From: Ramazzottius varieornatus
Lineage: Eukaryota; Tardigrada; Eutardigrada; Parachela; Ramazzottiidae
Reading direction: 5' to 3'
Length of the DNA: 64,000 nt
Assembly: GCA_001949185.1 (NCBI GenBank)
Contig: BDGG01000007.1
Coordinates: 1,238,740-1,302,739 of the forward strand
Part shown: one piece after another, positions 36,553 to 47,855 of the stretch
How positions within the stretch are numbered: position 1 is the stretch's first letter
Layout of the letters: every line of letters starts with the position of its first letter
Made by a program: the position numbers and the translations under genes
Notes under the pieces: model-generated
Database searches by the model: none
What the model was told of the DNA's origin: nothing
Seen by the model: only the letters and a program-made list of their open reading frames with translations

Positions 36553-39500
36553 TTACCTTCTGGAGAACCATACACGGATAGTGTAGTCGTCGGACACGGT
36601 AACGAGCGTTTCTTGATCCGCCGGACAGAAGGCGACACTATTTACCACACTCTGGTGTTGCAGCGAGCTCAGCGTGATGTTGTGATGCCGGTCCCAGATG
36701 TAGCCTTTACTATCCTCCGCACCCGAGGCTACAAAGTCCTCCGAGACATCCACGAAGATGAAGAAGCATTCTTCACTTGGTGTGAAAGCTCGATGAGCTC
36801 GGTAGATGTGTGGCGCTTCTTTTAAAGTCAAAAGATCGTAGCAACGAATCTCGATCTGACTGGAAATCGGCGGCGGTACAAATGGATCTGAGAATGAGAT
36901 TAGTTGAGAACGACGAAGGAAGAAATGGAAGCGGAAAAAAACTCAACTGGAACGTTTTTCCGCGTGGTGCACGGTTATATTGTTACTGGCTAGAATCATG
37001 CGCCGCTCGTAAAAACGATCTTGACGAATTATAAAGTGGCGCATGCACCCAGCCATTGTTACGCTAACCGTGCGCAACTTGGGAGAACGACCGGGTCGTT
37101 TTTGTTTGCAGAGTCGTCAGTACGAGGAGAGAGGCCCAACTTTTCTAACGAGCTTACTTTGCTAAGCCAAATTCTGAAGGTAGCGCTACCCACTGCGAAT
37201 CTAGACTACAACCAGTTGGCGGCTGAGCGGAAGTTAGCAAAGTTTTAGCCAGTTAGCATTCACAGTTCAGTTTAGGCCTTGATTCAGTGATCAGCAAAGT
37301 CCACCAAGAGACTCAGATAAATCTCTCAAGGCAATGCGTTTTCGCTCGGAATTTAGCAAAGTTGTAACCGTTCCGATTTGGATAGAACGGCCGTGGTGCG
37401 TTATGATTAACCCTGAGCACACTTTCAGAAATGTGTGATTCCGCTAGGTTCGACACATATGTGCTAGATCTGGCTTGGCTTGTTCTGCCCTCTGCAGAAA
37501 GAGTGCTTCCTAATATCGGATGCCATCTTCGAATGACTTCCACTCTGGAATATCTCTCATCACGATCTTCCAATGTTCTCAACTTCTGTCTGCAGCAGAA
37601 TGAAGCAAGGTTGTGGGAGATACTTGTGAGTTAAGTTGAAGTGCAGGACCTGATGGTTTTTGAGAAATTCGTTAGTTAGAAAAGTAGTAACCAGTTTGGC
37701 GAGTTAGAAAAGTTGGGTTTTGCTCCTCGTACTGAAAACTTGCAGATAATTCGTACCGGTAATTCTGACGTCTTGGGGCCAACTGCGGCAGTTCGCGAAG
37801 AGGTATCGCTGGTCAGGTGAAAGACAAAGACCGATTATTTGGGCGCTGAGCTCGAAGACGTGGTCCACCGTGTCGTACTGGATGGGTGGAGGCTGACCGG
37901 CTTCCGCATTCTCCATCTCCCGGTCATGCTCATCCATGGCTTCTCGAAGCGTCCGATGGACCGTGGTGCCGGGAAACGGTATGGTAGCCTTCTTCAGCTT
38001 CTTAATACCGATTTGGTGAGGTATGTAGGTCTGACTTCCGGTGGAGAAAATCATCAGCGTTTCATCTTCTGGACCATCTGTAAACATGACACACTACTAA
38101 ACTCCACTCCAGAGCAAATTTATCAGCTCGGGAAACCAGATCCGACAAGTGACGCGCGTTTACAGCCAAGTAACACTACATATGTGCGCCACTTGGAAAG
38201 CGATGCTGTCGAGTTAGTTTCTGAAGCGACGCACGCTTACAGGGACAGTTTCTGGAAAGGTGCGCCACTTGAATCACGATCTGGTCACTCTTGTTTGCGG
38301 AGCTCTCAAATCCCCTTCTTCCGACCTTACCTTTCGGACAAGCGACCAATAAAGTTCGCAAACTGCTCCCATTAACATTCAGAAACTTATAGGCTCTACG
38401 CATCACAGCAACACGTTCAGACTCCAACTCTTGAGAAGCTTTACTGATCCACAAACTGCAGCACGAATCCACTCCAGTCACCCAGTGTAAGTTCCCAGAA
38501 AAGAGGTGATCATCGTTCAACCAACTTCCAAAAATATCGTAGGGTTTATTGCGAACCTAGAACAAACAAAACAACCCATAAAAAAGCCACTACTACTCTC
38601 ACTTCCGGTTCTAATACAAGTCCGTGCCAAGCCAAAGCCGTGCCGTTGACAGGGCGTGTTAGATTTACGCTATAGGCGTAGGAGTTGGCTAACAGCATGT
38701 ACTGAACACCGTAGGACAATACAGCACCACAATGTTGAAAGCGACAATTGATTGGGCTTGATTGCTTACCTTGCACTGAACAGAGAAGTCATCCTGGGTA
38801 GAAAACACCACCAACTCTCCGCTGGTACTTAACGGTCCAAAGTGAACTCCCGAAACGAGCAGCAACGTGTCGGAAGAGTTAAAAACACTGTACTGGGTAT
38901 ACTTCCAGGCGAAGTTTGACTTCATGTTCGACTGAAACTTGCGTCGATAAGGGAACTCCGTCACGTCCCAGCACTTGACGAAGCCATCCTTGGAGCAGGT
39001 GGAGAACATCCGGCCATCGTGAGAGAAGCTTACATGCAGCACTTCATCTCGATGATCACGGATCAGCTGCACCTGGATCAGAGGAACTTCGTAGGTCAGG
39101 CGTTTGTACTCGCTCTTCCAGGTGGAAAAGCGCTCGTCGTCTTGAATGTTCTTGCGTCGTGCGCGAGTGTCAATCTTGAAGTCACGAGCGAAGATATTCT
39201 TCCAGACTAAATCATGCTGAGTGGACTTGTACCAGTTTTGACAGATCCGAGCGCAGCTAGCGATGTCTTGAACGGAGAGTTCGGACAGAACGCGCACCAT
39301 GATGTCGAGGTAGAGCTCACTCCAGCCATCGATCGATGAATCGGAAGTGGAATTTCTCCTGTAAAATAACCCCAAGTCTGAAAATATTCCATCAGTTAAT
39401 TCCTGCACTCAATCCCTTCGTTAATTCTTCTGAAAAATGCACGTGATGTTTCTGCTTTACTTTTCCTGGCTGGTGGAAGCTTCTTCACCGCCATACTGGA

Positions 39501-39678
39501 CGGAGAAGTCTCGACGATGGCCGTCGTCGATGAAGTTGCCATCGGGGTCGTCCATGGTCGGTGTCCTGGCCAGGATTTCACGGTCCGGACTGCAACCTTC
39601 ATCGACGATAGTCGAAGTTCTTCTTCGACGAGAAGGTAGTCCGAACTGTGAAGCATGGTGACGGCTGAGGGAGCTCAT
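36553..39678 (-). CDS. FBXW5: F-box/WD repeat protein 5
   Basis: Five exons: 39678..39461, 39358..38770, 38556..38331, 38077..37733, 36887..36553; phases agree throughout, 570 residues (human FBXW5 is 566). The N-terminal 73 residues are a low-complexity extension. F-box about residues 84-130 (WSELYLDIMVRVLSELSVQD, then NWYKSTQHDLVWKNIF). WD repeats: VLHVSFSHDGRMFSTCSKDG, LCLSPDQRYLFANCRSW, and near the C-terminus FVASGAEDSKGYIWDRHHNI and LVTVSDDYTIRVW, very close to the vertebrate protein. Known role: substrate receptor for cullin-RING ubiquitin ligases (Skp1-Cul1 and Ddb1-Cul4), with reported substrates such as SAS-6 and Eps8. Exon 1 starts right after a TTTTGCAG acceptor, so a 5' UTR intron is likely. 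The last two introns hold foldback repeats. The donor of exon 4 (TTTCA/GTACGAGG) is the least certain join. Confidence 0.92.
36940..37035. repeat. GTGGCGC-family foldback repeat in FBXW5 intron 4
   Basis: AACTGGAACGTTTTTCCGCG, TGGTGCAC, a spacer, ATGCGCCGCTCG, then AAAAACGATCTTGACGAATT: both flanks of the consensus are present, so this copy shows the full foldback structure. Confidence 0.55.
38135..38280. repeat. GTGGCGC-family foldback repeats in FBXW5 intron 3
   Basis: Two partial units in tandem: GTGCGCCACTTGGAAAGCGA with GTCGAGTTAG following, then GCGACGCACGCTTACAGGGA and GGTGCGCCACTTGAATCACG. Confidence 0.55.
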
Positions 39679-41099
39679 TGTCTGCAAAAGAACAAGATTG
39701 GGGAAATGGGGTTATTTTTCCTATTTCATCAAATCAAAATAAAAACTTGCCGAAATTCGAAGTTTATAATTCCCAGCCGATCACGTGCTGAGACCGCGTT
39801 AAGCCTGACATGTAAGAATCAGGTGATCATGTGTTGAGAGTGGAATAGCTTGGCGTCACTCACTTGATATCAATAAAGCACATCAATCAGCTGATTGCCC
39901 AGCTGAGCAAGACAAAAAAGCGAGCAATTAATTTCCAGCCCGACGTAGTGAAAGAAACCAATACTCTCTTCACTGAAACTGAAAGACAAGCGAGCTCGTG
40001 AGCTATTATAAAAGTCAAAAGAATTTTACGAAAGTTTGTAGGAAAATACGGCGGCAAACGGAGAAGCCTCCAGCGTCCAACTTACGTATCCGTACCTGTC
40101 GCCCGGTCACCTCTCGCTTGATCCCGATTCCCGAAAGAGTACCACTCCGTTCAGCAGAGCGCCACGTCAATGACAGTCCAGTAGACAACCCATGATTTCC
40201 AGCTCACGACTTGACCCTCCAGCGATGTCCAGAGATTATCTAAACAGATCCAGGCATTCTCCGCGCAAGTGAATAGAAATTGGAATTTGGAAAGTGAGAA
40301 ATTTGATTAGTACTAATAAACACAGAAGGTCAATATCCCCCCCCGACTGCTGGGACTTGTACACTGACAATCCCTTTATGCCCCGGTATTACACATCGAA
40401 TATGAGGGGGCTCAAAGGGTCGGTTTCAGATCACCACTCCGAGTTGGTACAGAAAGGGAGAACCCACCTACGGAGATACGTGGTCACAAGTAAAAATCCT
40501 CTTTTGCCCAGGACATTCTTCGCCTTGGCCAGTCCAGGAGAAAATTGTCGGAAAGTGCACTGGTGTGAATTACATATGAACATGCGCACATCTGTTCCGT
40601 TGTTCCGGAATCGCCTGTTCCAGACTTTGTACTGTTCCAAACTTTCCCTTCATGCGTGTAGGCCTGCTAGGGGATTCGCGCCGATGGCTCGAGCTGACGC
40701 TGCTGTTTACGAACAAAATCACGCTTAATGGCATGGCTCCTTCAAAAATCTCGTGCTGAAAACTGTCGATCGCGACCTGTCGTCGGGAAAGTATTGGGCG
40801 GACGCATGGTAAGCTCGGACAGGCTCGGTAAGCTCCGACAGTTTCATGAAGATCTTGTTGAAGGAGAACGACCCGGGGACTCGTCGAGTGTCGTTCAGTT
40901 ACTGCGTACTTTGACAGCTTTTGAGATCAGTTTGCTGGATTGAAATGTTTCTTTCCCGCTTTATTCTCTTCAGACATGACGTGGCAGTGGATCTTCCATT
41001 AGATGTTCGGCGCAGCTGCCGCGACAAGAGCGGGACGTTTAGCTTAGGTTTCACTTTTCAAATCAATGTTACTTGTCAACTATACGGACCATTTCAGTT
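39679..41099. other. Intergenic stretch upstream of FBXW5
   Basis: No gene recognised. The promoter and non-coding first exon of FBXW5 should lie here. A plus-strand 144-codon frame (40,294-40,728) and neighbours have no recognisable motif. Confidence 0.35.
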
Positions 41100-41264
41100 T
41101 AGGGATGGCAATTCCGCCGGACCTTCTCCCTGGAACGGAATTCGGAAAGGAATTCCTAATTTTCCTATTTTCCGTTTCCTAAAACGGCTAAACCAAAAAT
41201 CGGAACTCCAGTACGACAGTCTAGAACGGCAAAAAAACAGGCGGAAGCTCGGCCTAGCCCCGGC

Positions 41265-41358
41265 TGACAAGCTCAGCAAACTCGTTTACATGTGGCGCAC
41301 GCTTTCAGCTAGTTATACTGGAAGGGTGCACCACTTGGCAAAACAATCAAGTCGAGTA
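41265..41358 (+). repeat. GTGGCGC-family foldback repeat, nested copy
   Basis: GTGGCGCACGCTTTCAGC, AGTTATACTGGAAGGGTGCA, CCACTTGGCAAAACAATCAA, GTCGAGTA: the copy closest to the apparent consensus. Confidence 0.65.
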
Positions 41359-41431
41359 CAGTATGTTGGCCGAGCTTCCGCACAGTATGTTGGCAGAGCT
41401 TCCGAACGGTTGTGGAACAACCGTTCACCAA

Positions 41432-41552
41432 CTGTAATGCTTCATGAACTTGGCGAACGACGTCGCAGCAAGCATATACTGTATGCGGCATTATACCTGT
41501 AAACTCCACACTCACTGGGATGCCAGTTCGCCAAGTACATGGAGCATTACAG
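41432..41552. mobile_element. Foldback MITE, CTGTAATGC family, copy B
   Basis: 121 bp; left arm CTGTAATGCTTCATGAACTT, right arm AAGTACATGGAGCATTACAG; a dinucleotide AA sits at both edges. The interior has diverged from copies A and C. Confidence 0.7.
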
Positions 41553-41824
41553 AACGCCAATTATTCGAAAAAGTGGGGATTTCAATGTAGAAAACCGATT
41601 TTTACAAGCGGAATTCCGGCTTGGTCCTTATATTCCGATTCGGAATTCCACTGTTCCAAATCCGGCTCGGCCAGAACGGAGCGGAAAACGGAATGCCCAT
41701 CCTTATTTCTACTTCTCAAGCGTGAAATGTTTCTTCCAGTATAAAAAGGTATTTGCAGGTTGTACAGCTGTATTAGTTATGCGTTTCGGGAAATTACTTT
41801 CAGAGCTTGTACGCAAAGTTTTCC

Positions 41825-44357
41825 ATGAAGATGTTGCTTCCGTCAAAGTATGGTTCGCCGTTCCTTGCTTGCCTCCGGATGATCTCCTCAAGTTTCATGT
41901 ATGCTCGGTCATCCGGTGAGCCATCGAAACCTGGCAAAACTAACGACGATTCTTCCACTGCAGCTTTGTATTACGCTCAACTTTTCAACAAGAAGGAACA
42001 CTGCAAGGTGCTGACTTGAAATAATTCCATTGCTAAATCTCTCTTACACTGTAAACCTGGCACTTCTTGCAGGGACCGTTCGTCTGGTCTTGCGAAGACT
42101 GCGGGCTTCCAATCTACAATGTGGACGACAAGAACATTACGCGGCAATGCGTAAAGGTTCTCGTCCGCGAGGTACTTGACATCCACGCCGAGATAATCCC
42201 ACTGGCTAACCGTCATGTCATCACTTTTAACAGGACATCTTTCTGTTACAGAAACTTGGTGCTGCTGAAAAGCGCGGCGATAATGGCCGTTTCTCCTTCG
42301 ACAAAGTCGTCTCTCCACCACCCTCCTGGCAAAAGTACGACGGCTTCGAAATTCGGCTCCTCAAGTTTATTGCCGAATACCATAAGTTTTACATCGCCTT
42401 GCACCACTGGGAAGACTTTGCTAGCGTCACCGACCAAGCCGACAACGTGGACGACTCGGTCAACGCCTCCACGGCCAAGGTGGACCCGGACATTGTGGCG
42501 AAACGTGTCGTCATCTCCCTTGTCAGTCGGGGCGAGTATCATTTGGGCAGCGGTAGTTTTACCATGGGTCAACATATGAACAACAGCCCGGTGGATTACA
42601 GCGAAGGCTTCTATAGTATGCAGGTGGTACTGATACAACGCCTGCCACCGGCCAGTAAGGAAGTGGAAAGTATACCGTTCGAACCCAAGATCTTGTTCAT
42701 TGCCGTGGGTACACTGTTGGTGGTTAGTGCAGCCTGGAATAGAATCAAGTCGCTGATTGCATGGAAAGAGGGAAAGAACCCGAAGATGGAGGGGTCGCTG
42801 TGGTATCGATACGTGTCGGACTTGCTGGAAATGTTCTCGTCCATATTCGACCAAGGTCAGATCTTATTCGAACGGAAGCTTAATTATGTTCTTTGCAATT
42901 TCAGTTTAAATGGCACAATTGTGAATAGGTTTTCGCTTTACGGACCTTATATCTTTGAGAGTAAAAGCGAAATATAAGATTGAATTTTCATCTGAGATAC
43001 TTGGGAGACATTTCAGACGTTTTAAATTTTCAATGCACGTCTAACTTTCCTTTTGTTTGGAAAGTTCGACAACAGATGGTTGGATTTTATCTACGAGGTA
43101 AAGGTCGTAAACTTAGCCGCTTCATACCGAGTTTGTAAAGTTAGCCACGGCTGTAGCGTCTATCGCTTGATTGACCATTTGATTGTCAGTCTTCGCTTTT
43201 CAACATGGGATTCAACGTTTTTTTTAATTACGGATCTCTTGAATTCTCCGAATCTTCACGTTGACTGTACCTAAGGTTATTCGATAGCCCATTATTTTAT
43301 CTATCGATCTATCCATAAATGTTTGGGAGTAAGTAGGAGAGAACAGGCGAACTTGGACGGCTAACTTTACAAACCCGGTATAGGGTGGCTAACTTTACAA
43401 CCTTTCCCTCGTACGGTTTCTGTGTGATTACACTGACGCATGGAATGTCCCATTTTCCCAGACATGTTCCCGGCGCAGTCTGGTCGGCAAATGATCCTGG
43501 CCGGCGGGATGATCCTCATCTCCTGGTGGGGGTATGTGATCATCTTCCGCAGTCTTTACACAGCTTTGATGACATCCAAGATGTCTATCAGCTATCGCAT
43601 TGCACCGGTGGCAGGTTTGGAGCAGCTGGCATCACGAAGCGACCTTGTGCCCATCGTCATGCGTGACAGCGTCCTCAAAGACTGGCTCGAAGTACAGTGT
43701 ATATGCATACTAAGACACATAAGCTTCTGTAATTAAATTCTCATACCAATGCAATGTCTCATAAATATTTCGGTGTCATTATCGCAGGAAAGACGAGAGC
43801 AGCCTGTTTATCAAGACATCTGGCGCAAGCTAAACTCAAACACTTCAGCTTTCCCACTCATCACCGACATGTCGTACGACGCCATCTTTAGCATACTTAA
43901 GAAGGATGCAACAAACTCCTACGTACTCCTCACCACGATGAAAGCTAGCTTTGTTTACGGGAAGGACATGATGTGTGAAGCACACACCGAAAAGATCAAC
44001 TACTGGTTCTGGAAAGCCTTTCCGCTCCCGCCCAATGCTACCCACTTCAAGAGAACCATGATTGACGGGTATACAGTATACACGTTTTCTCGATGTGTGA
44101 CTAAGTTAACTGATTATCGACCCGTTCGCTTGTGCAGTATTCGCAAAGCATTGTATGCCGGTCTGCTGGACAAGCTCGTACAAGATTTCGGCACGGTTCA
44201 ACATTACTGCAGTACAGGCGGAAATGACTTCGGGACAACGGATTTGAGTATCGTCAACTTGAATAACACTTTCATGTACTTCGCTTACGCTTTATCCATT
44301 GCTTTTATAGTCTTCGTCTTAGAGCTTGTATGCAAAAGTATTCGCCGTTGTATGTAA
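41825..44357 (+). CDS. Ionotropic-receptor-like glutamate receptor channel
   Basis: Exons 41825..42007, 42073..42171, 42252..42855, 43462..43691, 43788..44357; phases agree, 561 residues. Seen: S1 half of the ligand domain (YDGFEIRLLKFIAEYHKF, SFTMGQHMNNSPVDYSEGFY), M1 (PFEPKILFIAVGTLLVVSAA), pore loop ending AQSGRQM, M3 with RSLYTALMTSKM in place of the SYTANLAAFLT motif, S2, and M4 near the C-terminus (FMYFAYALSIAFIVFVLELV). Known: tetrameric cation channels of the iGluR superfamily. Odd: where classical receptors have the ligand-binding Arg (PLTIxxxRExxIDFS) this protein appears to have Asn, and there is almost no amino-terminal domain; both are typical of divergent ionotropic receptors used in chemosensing. 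The first exon (MKMLLPSKYGSPFLACL) is the least certain part. The gene is tail-to-tail with the next, with only 66 nt between stop codons. Confidence 0.85.
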
Positions 44358-44423
44358 CGATTACATGTTTTATTCTACGTGTGGCTCCCTCAGAAAGCAA
44401 TGAAGTGAATTCACTGGAGAAAA

Positions 44424-45783
44424 TTAGAAGGCCTTTCCACGTCTTCGAAGTTTGTGACCCACATCTTTGACGACGTAGACTGGTCCCGCGTCAAACTGCA
44501 CAGTGTTGTCAATGCGGAACTTCGTCACTGAGGACTTTTGTGGACGGTCCGGGTCCACAATGTCGATACCGACGGCGCAATCGTTGACGTCCGAAAACTC
44601 AGCCACGCCCGTTCGTCGGACTTTGCACAGACAAACGCTACAGGACAGCAAGGCGGGTCGACGAATGTCCAGTTCATCTGTCGTCAGAAGAGGCCGGACG
44701 CGGTCCATGGTAATGGTGTAAGACTGGCCTGGGACAGTTTCCGAATAGCCCAAAAGGTGATCAGCATCGGCCATCCAGTCTCTACAACAAACAATTAAAT
44801 AAATTGCGTGTTTGCGTAAGCTTCGTCTGTCTTATCACTGGTATACGACTGCCCGGTTACAGTGGAGTGGGTGGTGTATGTACATACCCGTTTGCGATGA
44901 TAGTTTGTTGCTCCTCAATGGCCAAGCTACCGTTCTTCCAGTAGGAAGTCAGCGTGCAGGTCTGCAACTGGAAGCCGATACCGGTAAAGGTAGGATCGTA
45001 GTTTGCGGTGCTGACTGTGAAGCTCTGTTGGTTGGTCGAGTTGGTGGGACTAGTTGTCATCCTGCACGAAAAACTTGTCCGTTTAGTCGTACTCAACCAG
45101 CAAATATGAACTAGGTTCCAAATGACTTACGTATGTGTCAAGGCACTGCAGCTGTGCAAGTCAGCTCCATCAACTAGAGGGAATTCTGGCACGATTGGCT
45201 CAGCATCCACGGGGTCGCTGATCTCCCGATACAGGCGAACCTTAATGATACGCCCTCCCCACAGATGGACATTTGCCTCATCACCCGCCTGGAACCTTTG
45301 ATGAACGTGTAGGTCGAACTCCCGGTAGGCCATCTGTTTCTCGAGCACCGTGACGATGCCACACCCGGCCAGTTGGGCAAAGGTTCGATCGAATAACGCA
45401 GGTCCATCCACCACCAGGTGGCATGGTCCCGGGACTGTGCCTCCATTGCCGATGACGACGGTGGTTCTTGCCAGTTGTGGTCCGTTCAGGCTCTCGTTAT
45501 CGCGAATGTTGATGTTGACTGTTCCGTCGGCCTTGTAGGTGACCTTGATGCTACCTCCGTAGTTGTGTTGAGCGTATTGCCATCGGAGTTCACCGGAGGC
45601 GTCAGCTGGGCAGGCTCGGTTCCCGGCGCATTGGTCGTTCTCTTTAAGGGTCAGGAACTCGTATTTATCATTGGCAACGGAGCGAGAGATGGATGGCAGT
45701 CGGATGCGTTGAGAACGGGAAGCCTTAGCAGTGGCCACGTTTAGACACACAGCCGAGAAGGCGACAAGCGCCAGGAACTTCAT
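44424..45783 (-). CDS. Secreted ZP-C-like protein A
   Basis: Exons 45783..45131, 45061..44888, 44781..44424; 394 residues. Signal peptide MKFLALVAFSAVCLNVATA. Cysteines are sparse (CAGNRAC, GPCHL, AGCG, HSCSA, LQTCTL, SCSVCLC, NDCAVG). The second and third exons look like a divergent ZP-C module: FQLQTCTLTS (compare the V.l..C strand of ZP), QTIIANGDW (compare LI.DGC with Cys lost) and ALLSCSVCLC (compare the paired final cysteines), ending KLRRRGKAF, which could be a furin-type site. Both introns are phase 2 and fall at the same alignment points as in neighbours C and D. ZP proteins polymerise into extracellular matrices; that role is inferred and the family call is tentative. No C-terminal membrane anchor is seen. 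Confidence 0.75.
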
Positions 45784-46496
45784 GGCGCTTTTTTGCGCTA
45801 GACGATGCTACTGAAAAGGGACTGGTGATGTGAAGTGAGCAAGCCTTTGTGCCCAGAGAGTGTACTGCAGCAGAATTTACAAATTATCGCCATTTGCTTT
45901 GTGAAGACGCGGAAGTGTGAGTGACATTATCTTGGAAGCTTATCGGAATTCGGATGGTGGAATTTACAATTTGGCAAGGCTGGGCGAGAATCCTTCAGTA
46001 GGGAGATAACATTTAAAGCGGCTCCGGAAGTGTCGTCGCAGGCAGATGGCATGTGTCTGAACTGATCGGCTGGAATTTCGAAAGGCGAGGTGGGCAATGC
46101 GCCAGCGCCATTCACATGGATACAGATTTCCGAGAATCGAAGTGCATGTGGCATTGTGCGCAGCTTATCGGGGACCCTATGTTCCTCGCAATGAATTACG
46201 GCTGTCTTATCTCCTGGCTGACCTTGGCAGCTGCCTGCGGAACTTCGTAGTAATTGGAAAGAATAAGATGAACGCTTCTCAAGGTCGATTTTACGACACA
46301 CTCTTTAGGCTACGAATTTCAGTGTGACCAAGCTATATACCGGTATTTCTCGTGTTATTCTTGCATGCACCGAAACGTTGCGAATGTCAGCTGCGGTTAC
46401 TTCGTGCGAATAAAAAAAACACAGAACGGAAAAAAGTCTTGCGAAGACGTCAACAAGGTTACAGCGTTGGAATTCGAGACTCAGTGGCAAAGGTAA
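45784..46496. other. Short intergenic stretch with an orphan minus-strand frame
   Basis: A 124-codon minus-strand frame (46,301-45,927) has no ATG-led signal peptide, no motif I recognise and no matching splice partners. It lies between the ZP-like genes A and B and may be their promoter or an unrecognised exon. Confidence 0.3.
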
Positions 46497-47855
46497 CTAT
46501 TCGAGAACAGACTCTACCAAACCAAATGGATTGGGACAAGTGGCCGATCGTGGCAGTTGCGGTTGTGACCGGCAAGCTGGCAGATTTCTTCCCGCAGCGT
46601 CTTGAGAGCGTCGGTGGGTGCAGTATTGCACTTTACACTCGACTTTCAAGGCCTCATCAGGCTTGCCTTCGAACTGGAAGTCATCCATAGCCACTTCCTT
46701 CACGGCGGTCAAGTCATAAGGTAAGGACGACGGCACTGCACATTCTGTAGGATCAAGAGTGCTTGGACCACTACGACAAACGAAATATTTCCCATCATTT
46801 ATGGTGAAAATCTCGAGAAAAAGGTTCAAGTTATCGACTGTACTTTGGGGTGATGTTAACCACCTCGGCTCCGGCAGCAGCTGCAGTCTCGTAGGAAGCG
46901 GGGTACAGTTTCAGGTCGACAATGTCGATACCGGTGGTAGATGAGACAGTGGGGTCCTTTGTCTCAACGTGTACCAAAATGGAGTTCTCAGTCTTGACAC
47001 ACTGGCAACCAAACCTACCAACGACAACTTATCACACCTATCCTCTACTGCACGGTGGCTAGAGTTTTAGTCCATGAGCTTACGGCGAAATCGTACCTTG
47101 GGTTGAGCTTGCAAGCGTCCACTGGGCAATGCTCGTGTGAAGGTGGGATGACCCGGACGTCGTTGGTGGTCAAAGGGTTGGCACAACAGGACAAGTGTAC
47201 GGTGAAGGCTTGTTGGGAGGCAGTATTACAACGCTACGACAAGCATCTCTGTGTACAGTACCCACTAAACTTAATGTCATTTCGTAGATTTACACAAGCA
47301 ACGTTGAATCAAGTTTCACAGCGGACCCACCTCTGCAGCAATTAGTTGGTCCAGATAAACATCAGTCTCGTAGTACAGTCTTCCCTGCCGAATGACCATT
47401 GTGGTGTTGGGTAGCTTCATGCTCCATGCATCACCTCCAGCGTCGTTGAAATAGGTGTAGGATTCCCTCAGCTTCTTACTGGGATTTTGAGGGTAAGGGC
47501 ACACGGCCTTGTTGGTCAGCAGAGAAGACATCTTGTTGAAAGGGGGTGGCGGGGCTAGTGCAATCTCTTGCTGATGCACCCAGGCCGAGCCATTCAGAAA
47601 CAGTCCAAAGGTACCGGCGTTGAAGTCACATTGTAGCTGGAGGACCGAGCTGAGGCCACGTCCGTGACAGATGCGAGCGACGCCGGCTTGCTCGTTGAGG
47701 AGGATCCTCGACCCTTCCGGCTTGGTGTCGCACTGGCCGTTGGCGTTATTGTCCGAGTCAAGAGACGAGTCGGAGGTGATGATGATATCCGACGTGGCAA
47801 GGGAGAAGGCGAGCGCCAAGCAGAAGAGGGGGAAGTAGTTGATCGAAGACGCCAT
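46497..47855 (-). CDS. Secreted ZP-like protein B
   Basis: Exons 47855..47331, 47233..47097, 47014..46844, 46770..46497; 368 residues, phases 0, 2, 2. Signal peptide MASSINYFPLFCLALAFSLA. The first exon gives a beta-rich, Cys-poor domain; exon 2 has FTVHLSCCANPL, matching VKVKCCMS of protein C; exon 3 has GCQCVK and VHVETKDP; exon 4 has MDDFQFEGKPDEALKVECKV followed by QYC, the V.v.C.v.yC pattern seen at the end of ZP-C modules, and then a Cys-containing tail. Same direction as A. The exon 3 donor (CCAAA/GTACAG) is weak; it was chosen because it alone gives an open join to the strong GTCGTAG acceptor. Role presumed extracellular and structural; family call tentative. Confidence 0.7.

Larger units (their letters stand above)
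41100..41704. mobile_element. Putative composite element with hAT-like ends and nested foldbacks
   Basis: Left end AGGGATGGCAATTCCG, right end CGGAATGCCCATCCTT: imperfect terminal inverted repeats of about 16 bp that resemble hAT ends. No perfect 8-bp flank repeat (TTTC shared only). GGAATTCCG-type strings recur inside both halves. It contains a GTGGCGC foldback (41,265-41,358), a 24-bp tandem duplication (CAGTATGTTGGCCGAGCTTC, from 41,359) and the CTGTAATGC MITE copy B. Confidence 0.45.

Noticed and set aside
46053-46301. Extra exon of ZP-like gene A or B
   Set aside because: No matching splice sites in phase and no shared motif.
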